From positions 2,914,001-2,978,000 of the forward strand of contig NZ_JBBGZW010000001.1 of the NCBI RefSeq assembly GCF_037479095.1: a stretch of 64,000 bases of DNA. The letters run 5' to 3'. The stretch comes from Pantoea nemavictus (GTDB lineage Bacteria > Pseudomonadota > Gammaproteobacteria > Enterobacterales > Enterobacteriaceae). Positions 10,491-20,328 of the stretch are shown here, piece after piece (the first letter of the stretch is position 1; each line of letters starts with the position of its first letter). The notes under the pieces were generated by a model. That model had not been told where the DNA came from and did not search any database. It saw only the letters and a list, made by a program, of their open reading frames with translations. The position numbers were made by a program, and so were the translations under genes.

Positions 10491-10745
10491 TTAGTTATTT
10501 GTTTCCTTAAGCCAATCAATAAAATGCCGCAGCGGCGCTGAGAGATATTTACGGATTGGATAGTAGAGCCAGAATCCTTCTTCAACCGCAGTAAATCCTG
10601 CCAATATTTCAATTAAATCGCCGCGTTCTACATCTTCCCGCACCGTGCCTTCATGCAGAAAAGCAATGCCCACGCCCGCACGCGCCGCCTGTAAAATCCA
10701 TTCATTGTTATCCAGCACCAGCGAACCTTTTACCGCCACTTCCTG
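10491..10745 (-). pseudogene. LysR-family regulator, C-terminal remnant
   Basis: About 84 codons remain, reading QEVAVKGSLVLDNNEWILQ then AGVGIAFLHEG and ending HFIDWLKETNN. This is the end of the LysR substrate-binding domain; the helix-turn-helix and two thirds of the protein are missing. At about 10745-10755 the sequence changes without break into an aldo/keto reductase fragment on the opposite strand. Both genes lost their 5' halves and shared promoter in what looks like one deletion. No start is left, so it is not expected to be functional. Confidence 0.75.
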
Positions 10746-11082
10746 TCGGCGGCTAGCCGAAGATGATTTCCGTCGTTCTTTACCGCGTTTCCAGCAGGAT
10801 GCGCAGGCACATAACCAGAAGTTAGTGAATCAACTTTCCGCGATGGCTGCAGGTTATGACGCCACAGCCGCCCAGCTGGCATTGGCGTGGGTGCTGGCGA
10901 AGGGTGATTTTATCGTGCCGATTCCCGGAGCCAGTAAAATCGCCCATCTGGAACAGAACTGCGTCGCCGCCTATTTAACATTACGCGGGGTTGATGTCGC
11001 CACGCTGGATGAGCTGTTCAGCGTGCACAATATTCAGGGCGCACGTTATAACGACAGCGAGTTTATATTGGTCGATCGATAA
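10746..11082 (+). pseudogene. Aldo/keto reductase, C-terminal remnant
   Basis: About 111 codons in frame to a normal stop. The frame carries EDDFRRSLPRFQ, AAQLALAWVLAKGDFIVPIP and GASKIAHLEQN, which are the C-terminal third of the AKR family including the NADPH-binding P-G-(A/T)-xK/R region. The N-terminal catalytic Asp-Tyr-Lys-His part is absent. The fragment starts directly at the LysR remnant, and its own terminator is intact just downstream, so it was once a full gene divergent from the regulator. Confidence 0.8.
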
Positions 11083-11106
11083 TCGGTTTCTCCTCGTTTA
11101 TGCAGC

Positions 11107-11135
11107 AAGCAGGCTTTCAACGCCTGCTTTTTTTT
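11107..11135 (+). terminator. Terminator of the former aldo/keto reductase gene
   Basis: AAGCAGGC / GCCTGCTT stem around TTTCAAC followed by eight T residues; starts 25 bases after the stop of the fragment. Confidence 0.85.
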
Positions 11136-11323
11136 ATGTGATCGCGCGCAATCCGCAGACGAACCTGCTAAATAACGCGCGGATGTTGCTTTTTTGTAAA
11201 CAGATTAACAATCAGCCGAAATGCTGCTATGCTGCCCCACGCGGAACCGGGCACCTCACCCTACTGTTTGACAGCATCAAGGGGTGCGCCGGAAAGCTAT
11301 ACAATGAGAGCGAGGAGAACGTC

Positions 11324-13921
11324 GTGCTAGAAGAATACCGTAAGCACGTTGCCGAGCGTGCTGCCCAGGGAATCGTACCTAAGCCGTTAGATGCTTCCCA
11401 AATGGCCGCGCTGGTTGAACTGCTGAAAAACCCGCCAGCGGGTGAAGAAGAATTCCTTATCGACCTTTTGGTCAATCGTGTTCCACCAGGTGTTGATGAA
11501 GCGGCGTATGTTAAAGCCGGTTTCCTGGCAGCTGTCACTAAGGGCGAAGCCCACTCTCCTCTGGTTACTCGCGAAAAAGCCGTTGAGCTGCTGGGCACCA
11601 TGCAGGGCGGTTATAACATCCATGCGCTGATTGAAGCGTTAGAAGATGAAGCGCTCGCGCCGATTGCCGCTGAAGCCCTGTCTCACACGCTGCTGATGTT
11701 CGATAACTTCTACGATGTCGAAGAGAAAGCCAAAGCGGGTAACCCACACGCGAAAAAAATTATCCAGTCATGGGCCGATGCCGAATGGTTCCTGAAGCGT
11801 CCAAAACTGGCTGAAAAAATCACCACCACCGTGTTCAAAGTGACCGGCGAAACCAACACCGACGACCTCTCTCCGGCGCCGGATGCATGGTCACGTCCGG
11901 ATATTCCACTGCACGCGCTGGCGATGTTAAAAAACGCCCGTGAAGGCATCGAACCCGACGATGCGGGTAACGTTGGCCCGATCAAACAGATCGAAGCGCT
12001 GCAGACCAAAGGCTTCCCGCTGACCTATGTCGGCGACGTGGTCGGTACCGGTTCTTCACGTAAATCCGCCACCAACTCGGTGCTGTGGTTTATGGGCGAC
12101 GATATCCCGTACGTGCCGAACAAAAAGGGCGGCGGTCTGTGCCTCGGCGGTAAAATCGCCCCGATCTTCTTCAACACCATGGAAGATGCTGGCGCACTGC
12201 CGATCGAACTCGACGTTGATCGTCTGAACATGGGCGATGTCATTGACGTTTACCCGTACAAAGGCGAAGTGCGCAATCATGAAACCGATGAAGTGCTGGC
12301 GACCTTCGAACTGAAGACCGACGTGCTGCTGGACGAAGTCCGTGCTGGCGGTCGTATTCCGCTGATCATCGGCCGTGGCTTGACCACTAAAGCGCGTGAA
12401 TCACTGGGACTGCCGCACAGCGAAGTGTTCGTGCAAGCCAAAGATGTTGCCGCCAGCACCCGTGGTTACTCACTGGCGCAGAAAATGGTTGGTCGTGCGT
12501 GCGGCGTAGATGGCGTCCGTCCAGGCGCTTACTGCGAACCGAAAATGACGTCAGTGGGTTCTCAGGACACCACCGGTCCAATGACGCGTGACGAACTGAA
12601 GGATCTGGCGTGCCTCGGCTTCTCTGCCGACCTGGTGATGCAGTCATTCTGCCACACCGCGGCCTATCCGAAGCCGGTCGACGTCACCACGCACCATACG
12701 CTGCCTGACTTCATCATGAACCGTGGTGGCGTCTCGCTGCGTCCGGGCGATGGTATCATTCACAGCTGGCTGAACCGTATGCTGCTGCCAGATACCGTAG
12801 GTACCGGCGGTGACTCGCATACCCGTTTCCCAATTGGTATATCCTTCCCGGCTGGTTCGGGTCTGGTAGCGTTTGCTGCTGCGACCGGCGTAATGCCGTT
12901 GGACATGCCGGAATCGGTGCTGGTGCGCTTTAAAGGTAAAATGCAGCCGGGCATCACCCTGCGCGATCTGGTGCATGCGATTCCGCTGTACGCCATCAAA
13001 GCGGGTCTGCTGACCGTGGAGAAGAAAGGGAAGAAGAACATCTTCTCTGGCCGCATTCTGGAAATTGAAGGCCTGCCTGATCTGAAAGTTGAGCAAGCTT
13101 TCGAACTTTCTGATGCTTCCGCTGAACGTTCTGCTGCCGGCTGTACCATCAAGCTGGATAAAGCGCCAATCATCGAGTATCTCAACTCGAACATTGTGCT
13201 GCTGAAGTGGATGATCTCTGAAGGCTACGGCGATCGTCGTACGCTGGAACGCCGCGTTGAAGGCATGGAAAAATGGCTGACCGATCCGCAACTGCTGGAA
13301 GGCGATGCAGATGCCGAATACGCTGCGGTGATCGACATCGATCTGGCCGAGATCAAAGAGCCAATTCTGTGTGCACCGAACGATCCAGACGACGCGCGCT
13401 GGTTGTCTGACGTGCAGGGCGAGAAGATCGACGAAGTGTTCATCGGTTCGTGCATGACCAACATTGGTCACTTCCGCGCGGCAGGTAAACTGCTGGATGC
13501 CCATAAAGGTCAGTTGCCAACCCGTCTGTGGGTTGCGCCGCCAACGAAAATGGACGCCGCACAGCTGACCGAAGAGGGCTACTACAGCGTGTTCGGTAAG
13601 AGCGGTGCGCGTATTGAGATTCCGGGCTGTTCACTGTGCATGGGTAACCAGGCGCGTGTGGCGGACGGCGCGACGGTGGTTTCCACCTCAACCCGTAACT
13701 TCCCGAACCGTCTCGGTACCGGTGCTAACGTGTTCCTCGCATCGGCTGAACTGGCAGCGGTAGCTTCACTGCTCGGTAAACTGCCAACGCCGGACGAGTA
13801 CCAGCAGTTCATGCTGCAGGTGGATAAGACCGCGGCAGACACTTACCGTTACCTCAACTTTGATCAGCTGGGACAATACACTGACAAAGCAGATAGCGTG
13901 ATCTTCCAGACTGCCGTTTAA
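11324..13921 (+). CDS. acnB: Aconitate hydratase B AcnB
   Basis: 865 aa from GTG 11324, exactly the E. coli AcnB length and beginning [21 protein letters not shown] at 11312-11317 fits this start; a longer open frame to 10991 is an artefact. AcnB interconverts citrate and isocitrate in the TCA cycle and, as apo-protein, binds mRNA. The order is HEAT-like domain, swivel domain ([12 protein letters not shown]), then the [4Fe-4S] domain with ligands in GSCMTN and in [10 protein letters not shown]. The gene is monocistronic between two terminators. Confidence 0.97.
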   Translation: MLEEYRKHVAERAAQGIVPKPLDASQMAALVELLKNPPAGEEEFLIDLLVNRVPPGVDEAAYVKAGFLAAVTKGEAHSPLVTREKAVELLGTMQGGYNIHALIEALEDEALAPIAAEALSHTLLMFDNFYDVEEKAKAGNPHAKKIIQSWADAEWFLKRPKLAEKITTTVFKVTGETNTDDLSPAPDAWSRPDIPLHALAMLKNAREGIEPDDAGNVGPIKQIEALQTKGFPLTYVGDVVGTGSSRKSATNSVLWFMGDDIPYVPNKKGGGLCLGGKIAPIFFNTMEDAGALPIELDVDRLNMGDVIDVYPYKGEVRNHETDEVLATFELKTDVLLDEVRAGGRIPLIIGRGLTTKARESLGLPHSEVFVQAKDVAASTRGYSLAQKMVGRACGVDGVRPGAYCEPKMTSVGSQDTTGPMTRDELKDLACLGFSADLVMQSFCHTAAYPKPVDVTTHHTLPDFIMNRGGVSLRPGDGIIHSWLNRMLLPDTVGTGGDSHTRFPIGISFPAGSGLVAFAAATGVMPLDMPESVLVRFKGKMQPGITLRDLVHAIPLYAIKAGLLTVEKKGKKNIFSGRILEIEGLPDLKVEQAFELSDASAERSAAGCTIKLDKAPIIEYLNSNIVLLKWMISEGYGDRRTLERRVEGMEKWLTDPQLLEGDADAEYAAVIDIDLAEIKEPILCAPNDPDDARWLSDVQGEKIDEVFIGSCMTNIGHFRAAGKLLDAHKGQLPTRLWVAPPTKMDAAQLTEEGYYSVFGKSGARIEIPGCSLCMGNQARVADGATVVSTSTRNFPNRLGTGANVFLASAELAAVASLLGKLPTPDEYQQFMLQVDKTAADTYRYLNFDQLGQYTDKADSVIFQTAV

Positions 13922-13939
13922 TCGGTTTTCCGGATGAAC

Positions 13940-13969
13940 AAGGGGACGATGAAAATCGTCCCTTTTTTT
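13940..13969 (+). terminator. acnB terminator
   Basis: GGGACGAT / ATCGTCCC stem around GAAA followed by seven T residues, 18 bases after the acnB stop. Confidence 0.92.
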
Positions 13970-14093
13970 ATGCGCTTTTTTCCGCTGACATCTCCAGGCA
14001 TAATGCGAGCGCGATCCCACTTTATTCAGCGTGCTGCGCACAAAATGCACTAAGACAGTGCCGCACGGCGCGTCATCAGTATGAGGCAAATCC

Positions 14094-14456
14094 ATGGAGT
14101 ATGAATTTCTGCGTGATTTGACCGGGCAGGTCAAAGTGCGTATGTCGATGGACCACGAAGCGGTGGGTCACTGGTTCAATGAAGAAGTCAAAGACAATCT
14201 GCCGTTGCTGGATGAGGTTGAAGCCGCCGCCCAACAGGTAAAAGGTACCCTTAATCAGTGGCAGCGTGTGGGGCATGAATACACGCTGTGGCTGGACGAA
14301 GAAGAGGTGATGATTCGTGCCAACCAGCTAGCGCTGGAAGATGACGGCATGGAAGAGGGCATGACCTATTACGACGAAGAGAGCCTGTCGTTTTGTGGTG
14401 TGGAAGATTTTCTTGCGGTGATCGCGGCATACCGGCAGTTTATTGCGGGTAAGTAA
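14094..14456 (+). CDS. yacL: UPF0231 family protein YacL
   Basis: 120-aa acidic soluble protein with the family start [20 protein letters not shown] and the conserved [13 protein letters not shown] block. Length and position directly after acnB match E. coli yacL exactly. The biochemical role of this family is not known to me. No export signal is visible. In E. coli speD-speE follow; here a catabolic locus follows instead. Confidence 0.93.
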   Translation: MEYEFLRDLTGQVKVRMSMDHEAVGHWFNEEVKDNLPLLDEVEAAAQQVKGTLNQWQRVGHEYTLWLDEEEVMIRANQLALEDDGMEEGMTYYDEESLSFCGVEDFLAVIAAYRQFIAGK

Positions 14457-14460
14457 TACC

Positions 14461-14510
14461 GGTGCGCATTCACGCGCACCTTATACCTTAGTATTGCCAT
14501 GCATGGCGAC
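14461..14510. repeat. Two-hairpin intergenic repeat, copy A
   Basis: First hairpin GGTGCGC ATTCAC GCGCACC (14461-14480), second palindrome GCCATGCATGGC (14496-14507) followed by GAC. The same two-part design recurs at 19350-19404 and 48835-48882. Located between the convergent yacL and cyclase genes, it could act as a bidirectional terminator. Confidence 0.65.
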
Positions 14511-14531
14511 TACGTCGATATTTGTACTTAT

Positions 14532-15575
14532 CTACACTGTCGCAATCGGCGTAGCGGGCGAGCCTACCGCGCCTGGCAAACGTAGCGGCGGTGCGGTGAG
14601 CAGAAACGCATGGCGCTGATGCTGCGCCAGCCAGTCGGCCAGCGGACTCAGCAGCATTAACTCCCCAAGATAGACGCCCAGCCGGAACAAGCAGAGATCG
14701 TGCAGCGGATGTGACGGATAGAAATCATCATTCATTGGCCGCGCTGGGAGTATTTCCACCGCCGGGTTATCTGCGATTAATGCCACTACGCCGCTTTCAG
14801 CAACCCAGTTGCGTAATGCCCGATCGCTACCGTCCAGCCCGGCAAAATGCGTGTTGAGGAAGTCCATATCCGGTTTACCCTGCATGGCGAGAATGGCTTC
14901 GTCCATGCCGGTGCGGAAGCAGACGAAATCGCCCGGTCGCACTTCAATATTATCGGCCTGCAGAATCTGTTGCAGATGCGAATAACCAAATGCAAACCGT
15001 TGGTTACCGAAATGGCGTTTGATATCAATCATCACTGCACGTCCCTGCATACCCTGCGCTGCCATGTTCTCAATGCCCAGCGCTTTGGCACCGAGATGGC
15101 AGCCGTGATCGCAGCCACAACCAGCGCGGTAATCGGTTTCGCCGACAATATCCACATTGGCCTTGTAACCGTTGTAGAACACCATTTCCGGCTCGCCGTT
15201 ATCGTTAACGTCAAACCACTGGCCCATATGCGCCAGGCTGTCCCATTGCGTTGAATATTGCAGTGCCAGCGTTACGCTATCGTCGCAAATCACATCGGTA
15301 AGCTGCGGATTATCACGCGAAAGAGGATAGGTCATATTGGCATGTTCACCGCGTCGCGTGGCATTGAGTTGAGGTGGTGGACGGCGTGGATTCATCGCCG
15401 TACCGCCGGGCAAATCGAGTGGCAAACTCAGGCAGAAGGTTTCGCCCGTCTTCACCTCTGCGATACCTTCCCGCACTTTGGCAGCCGTAAGCAGATTAAG
15501 TCGACCGAGCTGATCATCCGCACCGAAATCGCCCCATGTCGATTGGGCCGGACGTTTTTTCCAACGCGCATTCAT
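14532..15575 (-). CDS. Cyclase-family (kynurenine formamidase-like) hydrolase
   Basis: 347-aa protein of the cyclase/metal-dependent hydrolase family (PF04199 type), with YSTQWDSLAHMGQWFDVND as the expected metal-site region; the usual HxGTHxDxPxH is altered to WDSLAHMG, as in the longer members of this family. Other family marks are RPGDFVCFRTGMDE and PLHDLCLFRLGVYLGE. It probably hydrolyses an amide, ester or lactone. It is the last gene of the six-gene leftward operon; its ATG overlaps the stop of the preceding MFS gene by four bases (ATGA), so translation is coupled. Substrate unknown, possibly an acid-sugar lactone or ester. Confidence 0.8.
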   Translation of the reverse strand: MNARWKKRPAQSTWGDFGADDQLGRLNLLTAAKVREGIAEVKTGETFCLSLPLDLPGGTAMNPRRPPPQLNATRRGEHANMTYPLSRDNPQLTDVICDDSVTLALQYSTQWDSLAHMGQWFDVNDNGEPEMVFYNGYKANVDIVGETDYRAGCGCDHGCHLGAKALGIENMAAQGMQGRAVMIDIKRHFGNQRFAFGYSHLQQILQADNIEVRPGDFVCFRTGMDEAILAMQGKPDMDFLNTHFAGLDGSDRALRNWVAESGVVALIADNPAVEILPARPMNDDFYPSHPLHDLCLFRLGVYLGELMLLSPLADWLAQHQRHAFLLTAPPLRLPGAVGSPATPIATV

Positions 15576-16909
15576 ACTTCTCTCCTTAAGGTGCCATCCA
15601 ACGCGGCATTACGCTCTGCACCCATTGGCTCTACGCGCGGCAGCCAGAACGCGTAAATCAGCGCACCAACCACGCCAATAACACCGGCAATCTCCAGTGG
15701 AATTACGAACGAATGGGTGAACTGCATCAGCACGCCAATCAAAATCGGTGAGATGATCCCGGCAAGATTTGCCGCCATGTTTTGAATGCCGCCGATAGTC
15801 GCCACATTGGCGCGATTGGGCGCAACGTCCGAAGGTAACGCCCATAATGCTGCCGAAGCAAACGTGGCGGCGAAGTTGGCAAAGCACAGCGCCGCCAGCG
15901 CCAGGCCTACGGTCGGCGAGAAGGCCGCCAGCCCAATTGTCGCGCTACCGAGCATGCCGCCTACCAGCGGGATCTTGCGCGCCACGCTGAGCGAATAGCC
16001 ACGACGTACCAGCGCATCCGACAGCAATCCGCCACACCAGCCACCAACAATTGCGGCAACGCCCGGCAGCATGCCGAGTAAGCCGAACTTCATCAGCGAC
16101 AGATGAAAGGTTTCCACCAGATAGGTGGGAAACCAGGTGAAGAAAAAGTACGAGACGAAGTTGATACAGAAGAATCCGGCCATCATCGCCTGCACGGTGC
16201 GCTGACCCAGCAGCTGGCGCACGCTCATCGGATCGCCGGTTTGCGGATCCTGGTTGGCTTCGATAAATTCCACTTCTTCGCGCGTTACGCTGGAGTGCTC
16301 GCGTGGATCGCGATACCACAGATACCACGCCAGCGCCCACACTACCGCTACCACGCCCGAAATCACAAAGGTCATACGCCAGCCGACCAGTGCAATCAGA
16401 AAAGAGATGATCGGAATGGCCAGCGTGCCGCCAATTTTGCTGCCGTTATTGAATGTTGCGGCGGCGAAGCTGCGCTCCTGGCGCGGGAACCAGCGCGTAA
16501 CCGTTGAGGAGCTGGCGGGATAGCTTGGCGCTTCCACGGCACCGAGCACAAAGCGAAAGCCAACCAGCGCCGCAATTGAACTGGCAAGTCCGCATGCGGC
16601 AGTGGCTAATCCCCATCCAAGGCTACTCAGCGCAAAGGTAATGCGCGGACCGAGTTTATCCACCAGCCAGCCTCCTGGCAGTTGAAACAGCACATAGCTC
16701 CAGAAGAAGGCGGAGAGCAACAAGCCGCTGTCGGTAGGCGAAAAGTTCAGCTCCTGGCTCATAAACGGCATCGCTACGCTCATTGCAGCGCGATCGATAT
16801 AGTTGATGGCAATGCCGACGGACAGCACCGTAAGAATGACGAAACGAAATTTCCCTTTCGCTTTACTTGCCGAAATTGCAGCAGGTGATCCATTGGAATG
16901 TAGCGACAT
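15572..16909 (-). CDS. ACS-family MFS transporter (first of two)
   Basis: 445-aa inner-membrane MFS protein of the anion:cation symporter group (hexuronate, glucarate, tartrate type). It has the hallmark INYIDRAAMSVAMPF after TM1, DSGLLLSAFFWSYVLFQLPG and a cytoplasmic loop near residue 230. About 12 membrane segments. Two tandem ATGs follow GGAGG; the second (16909, MSLHSNGS) has the better 5-base spacing. It overlaps the cyclase gene downstream and shares overall design with the next transporter, though the two are clearly diverged, suggesting different substrates. Confidence 0.88.
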   Translation of the reverse strand: MSLHSNGSPAAISASKAKGKFRFVILTVLSVGIAINYIDRAAMSVAMPFMSQELNFSPTDSGLLLSAFFWSYVLFQLPGGWLVDKLGPRITFALSSLGWGLATAACGLASSIAALVGFRFVLGAVEAPSYPASSSTVTRWFPRQERSFAAATFNNGSKIGGTLAIPIISFLIALVGWRMTFVISGVVAVVWALAWYLWYRDPREHSSVTREEVEFIEANQDPQTGDPMSVRQLLGQRTVQAMMAGFFCINFVSYFFFTWFPTYLVETFHLSLMKFGLLGMLPGVAAIVGGWCGGLLSDALVRRGYSLSVARKIPLVGGMLGSATIGLAAFSPTVGLALAALCFANFAATFASAALWALPSDVAPNRANVATIGGIQNMAANLAGIISPILIGVLMQFTHSFVIPLEIAGVIGVVGALIYAFWLPRVEPMGAERNAALDGTLRREV

Positions 16910-16979
16910 CATCGCCTCCAATTATTTTTATTTTCAGTAGGGGAAAATCCGCATCAGAACGATGCGGCGGGTTAGGCGC

Positions 16980-18299
16980 TTACGCGCCGCTTGCCACAGA
17001 ATGGGAGTGCGTCACCTGTTCCTCATCCACGATAGGTTCAACTTTACCCATCAGGAACAGATAGTTAAGGATACCAATCACCACCAGCACCGCCGAGAAC
17101 ACCAGTGCCCAGGTGAAGTGGCCGGTTGCACCGACGATGGCGCCGGTAATAATCGGGCCAACGGCACCGCCCATGTTGGAGACGGTGTTTTGCAACCCGG
17201 CGACAATCGATACGCTGTTTTGCGGCGCAACATCGCCCGGCAGCGCCCATACCTGTGAGGCCGCAACGGTGGTGCCCGATTTTGCGATACACAGCAGCAG
17301 CACGGTCATGAACACTGAGTCGGTAAACGGCGCAAAGCCGATGCACAGCGCCATCAACAGGCCAATGGTGAGGAACAGTTTGCGCGTGGCGGTCAGCGAC
17401 AGCACTTTATTATGCACCATGCGATCCGATGCCCAACCGGCCAGCACTTCAATCACCATGCCGCAAATCAGCGGCAGCGCAGCCACCATCCCCATTTTAA
17501 GGAAATCCATGCCTTTATCTTTCACCAGATACGTCGGCAGCCAGGTGATAAAGAAGTAGGAGGTGTAGTTGATGGTGAAGAAACCAATGCACATCGCCCA
17601 GATATTGCGATAGCGCAGCAGCTTGTACCACTTCATCGGACGCACGCTTTTATCGCCATGCTTCTGCGCCTGGCCGTCACGGATAAAGCGCACTTCCTCT
17701 TTGCTGATCGACTGATGATCTTCCGGGTTTTCGGCGTAGATAAAGTACCAGGCGATAACCCAGAACAACCCTAATGCACCAATGGCGAGGAAGGTTAGAC
17801 GCCAGTCGAACATGGCGATCATAAACACAATCAGCGGCATCGCCACCGCCCCCCCAAACTTCGAGGCGCTGTCGAACAGGCCCGACACCGTGGCGCGTTC
17901 GCGGTCCGGGAACCAACGCGCGGTGATGCCGGCGTTGCTCGGATAGGCAGCCGCTTCACCCACGCCTAGCGCTAAACGCAGCGCCAGCAGCGATTTAAAG
18001 CCGGTCGCCAGACCCATCGCCATGGTGGCGATTGACCACCAGCCGACGGCAATTCCCAGGCCTTTTTTCTGGCCGAAGCGATCGGCAAACCAGCCCGCCG
18101 GTATCTGCAGCAGCGCGTAAGACCAGAAGAATGCGGCCATGATAAAGCCCATCATTTCTGGATTGATATCGAGCTCTTTGATCAGATGCGGTGCCGCCGC
18201 CGAGAGAACGGTGCGGTCAATGTAGTTAATGGCGATGGCCAGCCACATCAGGCCAGCGATCCACCAACGGATACGACTCGAGCGTGCAGAGTTAGTCAT
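16980..18299 (-). CDS. ACS-family MFS transporter (second of two)
   Basis: 439-aa inner-membrane symporter with INYIDRTVLSAAAPHLIKEL, MGFIMAAFFWSYALLQIPAG and GEAAAYPSNAGITARWFPDR, the acid-sugar (ACS) MFS signature set. About 12 hydrophobic segments with a central loop rich in charged residues. The likely cargo is a carboxylated sugar or related organic acid, imported with protons. It lies between the hydroxyacid dehydrogenase gene (44-base gap) and the first ACS gene in the same operon. Confidence 0.88.
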   Translation of the reverse strand: MTNSARSSRIRWWIAGLMWLAIAINYIDRTVLSAAAPHLIKELDINPEMMGFIMAAFFWSYALLQIPAGWFADRFGQKKGLGIAVGWWSIATMAMGLATGFKSLLALRLALGVGEAAAYPSNAGITARWFPDRERATVSGLFDSASKFGGAVAMPLIVFMIAMFDWRLTFLAIGALGLFWVIAWYFIYAENPEDHQSISKEEVRFIRDGQAQKHGDKSVRPMKWYKLLRYRNIWAMCIGFFTINYTSYFFITWLPTYLVKDKGMDFLKMGMVAALPLICGMVIEVLAGWASDRMVHNKVLSLTATRKLFLTIGLLMALCIGFAPFTDSVFMTVLLLCIAKSGTTVAASQVWALPGDVAPQNSVSIVAGLQNTVSNMGGAVGPIITGAIVGATGHFTWALVFSAVLVVIGILNYLFLMGKVEPIVDEEQVTHSHSVASGA

Positions 18300-18343
18300 A
18301 ATAATTATCCACTCGAAAAAGGGTTACAGGGAAAGGCGGCGAA

Positions 18344-19297
18344 TTATTCCAGCCCATTCATCACGTTAAGCGGGCGTTCACCCTGGCAAATGCACTGCAC
18401 GATTTGCGTCACGCAACGTTCGCCTATCGCGCTGATGGCACCGTCGGTATAACCGGCGAGGTGCGCGGTGGGGATGAAGTTGCTGAGCGTGAACAGCGGA
18501 TGCTCCGTCAGCGGTTCTTGCACGAACACGTCAGCCGCAGCTCCGGCAATCACGTTATCCAGCAGCGCCTGATAGAGATCCTGCTCATTCACCACACCGC
18601 CGCGTGAGGCATTAATCAGGAAGGCACTCTTCTTCATGCGTTTCAGCCGGGCGGCATCAAACAGGTGGTGGGTTTTGTCGGTCAGCGGCATATGCAGGGT
18701 GATGAAATCGCTGGTTTCCGTCAGCTGATCCAGCGTGACGAATTCGATGCCGTGCTCGGCAGCAAATGTCTCATCTGGATAAAAATCGAAGGCAATCACC
18801 CGCATGTTGAAGCCTTTAGCGCGCAGCGCGACCTGCTTGCCGATATTGCCCAGCCCAATAATGCCCAGCGTTTTGCCGTAGACATCGGTGGCAAAAATGC
18901 GCGGCCAGTGTCCGGCGCGCGTTTCAATCGCCGCCTGAGTTACCTGGCGCGCGCAATTCAATATCAGCGCGAAGGCGAAATCGGCCACCGCATGTTTGTT
19001 GGCGTCCGGCACGTTAGTGACGTAAATACCGCGTGCGCACGTGGCATCCAGATTGATATTGTCGACGCCCACGCCGTGCTTACAGACGATTTTCAGCTGT
19101 GGCGCCAGCGCCAGCAGCGCCTCGTTGACGTCGGTAAAGGCGACGATCAGCGCGACCGTATCAGCCAGATGCGGCTCAAGCGCGCTTAGCGGCGCATCGG
19201 CGGGCAGGGTGATCAGCTCAAAACCCTGTTGTTGTAGGGTTTCAATGGGCGTCGCCTCATATTTAGCAAACGACGGTGAGGTGCAGATGACTTTCAT
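18344..19297 (-). CDS. D-2-hydroxyacid dehydrogenase (phosphoglycerate-dehydrogenase family)
   Basis: 317-aa NAD(P)-dependent dehydrogenase. The Rossmann motif GLGNIGKQVALRAKGF is near residue 150. The catalytic Arg is in NASRGGVVNE, the Glu in VFVQEP and the His in TAHLAGYT, where the usual TPH is changed to TAH. It should reduce a 2-keto acid or oxidise a D-2-hydroxyacid. It resembles SerA-like proteins found in sugar-acid loci rather than SerA itself (no ACT domain, shorter). A two-hairpin repeat lies in the 129-base gap after the preceding DapA-family gene. Confidence 0.85.
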   Translation of the reverse strand: MKVICTSPSFAKYEATPIETLQQQGFELITLPADAPLSALEPHLADTVALIVAFTDVNEALLALAPQLKIVCKHGVGVDNINLDATCARGIYVTNVPDANKHAVADFAFALILNCARQVTQAAIETRAGHWPRIFATDVYGKTLGIIGLGNIGKQVALRAKGFNMRVIAFDFYPDETFAAEHGIEFVTLDQLTETSDFITLHMPLTDKTHHLFDAARLKRMKKSAFLINASRGGVVNEQDLYQALLDNVIAGAAADVFVQEPLTEHPLFTLSNFIPTAHLAGYTDGAISAIGERCVTQIVQCICQGERPLNVMNGLE

Positions 19298-19349
19298 AAA
19301 TCTTCCCGATGTTGAAAATACAGCTAAGAGCCGGTGCCGCGATTAACAC

Positions 19350-19404
19350 GGTGCGCATAAATGCGCACCCTACAAAACGCGTAGGGTCGCCATTTATGGT
19401 GACC
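19350..19404. repeat. Two-hairpin intergenic repeat, copy B
   Basis: GGTGCGCAT AA ATGCGCACC (19350-19369) and GGTCGCCAT TT ATGGTGACC (19385-19404, one G-T pair) separated by a CCTAC...GTAGG pair. It is the cleanest of three copies in the window. It lies inside the leftward operon, between the DapA-family and dehydrogenase genes. Confidence 0.75.
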
Positions 19405-19426
19405 TGGCAGGCCGCTCACCCGGTGA

Positions 19427-20311
19427 TTACTGCAAATATTGATTCACGATCTGACGAATTTTCTGCTCTTCGTCGGCAGAGAAACTCACCGCATAGCGGC
19501 TGTCGCCCACGTCAAAGCCGAGCAGCGACACCGCTTTTTTTACTGCAGCAGGCGAGAAGCCGACGCTATACAGATCGGTGCGCAAGCCGGTGACATTTTC
19601 CTGCGCCAGACGAGAACCTTCGATATCGCCAGCGTGGAAGCGTGCCCAAATGGCGTTGATCTCTTTGGGGGCGACGTTGGCGAGCCCTGAAATACAGGCC
19701 GAGCAGCCGTCGACGAAGCCCTGATGAATCAGCGAATCCGGGCCATTCAGTACATCGAAGCTATCGATGCCTGCTGCCGCCTGCAGAAAACCGCTCAGGC
19801 TTTCATAGCTGCCAGCGCTATCTTTGATGCCGATGATGTTCGGATGCGCAGCCAGCGTGCGCACGGTCTCCGGCTGCAGCGTGTTGCCCGTGCGCGCCGG
19901 GATGTTATAGAGGAACAGCGGCACATCGATGGCGTCAGCTACCGCGCGATAGTGGGCGATCAGCTCTTCCTGTTTCAGCGGCACGAAGTAGGGCGTAATC
20001 ACCGAAACCGCATCCACGCCCAGCTTCGCCACTTGCTTGCCGAGACGAATGGTTTCACGCGTCGAGATTTCGCCAATGTGCGCCACTACCGGCGCGGTGC
20101 CGTTAACTTCATCGACGCAAGTCTGTGTCACCGCCAGCTTCTCCTGCTCGTTCAGCACGAAGAATTCACCGTTGGTGCCGCCGCAGAAAATACCGTTGCC
20201 AGCACTTAACTGGCGTTTGACCTGCTCGCGCTGGGCGACGGGATTAAAGGCACCGTCGCGTTCGAAGGTGGTAACGATGGCGGTTAACACGCCCTGAATT
20301 TTCTTACTCAT
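19427..20311 (-). CDS. DapA-family (DHDPS / 2-keto-3-deoxy acid aldolase) enzyme
   Basis: 294-aa class I aldolase/synthase. GGTNGEFFVLN replaces the GTTGE pyruvate-carboxylate motif, the catalytic Tyr is in LYNIPARTG and the Schiff-base Lys in GIKDSAGS. The GGTNGEF variant is common in 2-keto-3-deoxygluconate-type aldolases (YagE/YjhH) rather than true DapA. In this acid-sugar operon cleavage of a 2-keto-3-deoxy acid to pyruvate plus an aldehyde is the likely reaction; this is inference. A 17-base gap separates it from the alcohol dehydrogenase gene upstream. Confidence 0.87.
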   Translation of the reverse strand: MSKKIQGVLTAIVTTFERDGAFNPVAQREQVKRQLSAGNGIFCGGTNGEFFVLNEQEKLAVTQTCVDEVNGTAPVVAHIGEISTRETIRLGKQVAKLGVDAVSVITPYFVPLKQEELIAHYRAVADAIDVPLFLYNIPARTGNTLQPETVRTLAAHPNIIGIKDSAGSYESLSGFLQAAAGIDSFDVLNGPDSLIHQGFVDGCSACISGLANVAPKEINAIWARFHAGDIEGSRLAQENVTGLRTDLYSVGFSPAAVKKAVSLLGFDVGDSRYAVSFSADEEQKIRQIVNQYLQ

Positions 20312-20328
20312 GTTGTCCTCGATAATGC

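Noticed and set aside
10991..11323. Upstream extension of the acnB reading frame (976 codons in total)
   Set aside because: It runs through the aldo/keto reductase fragment and its terminator. The family start is at GTG 11324 with GAGGAG before it and gives exactly 865 aa.
12644..13504. 286-codon minus-strand frame opposite acnB
   Set aside because: Antisense of conserved aconitase coding sequence, shadow composition.
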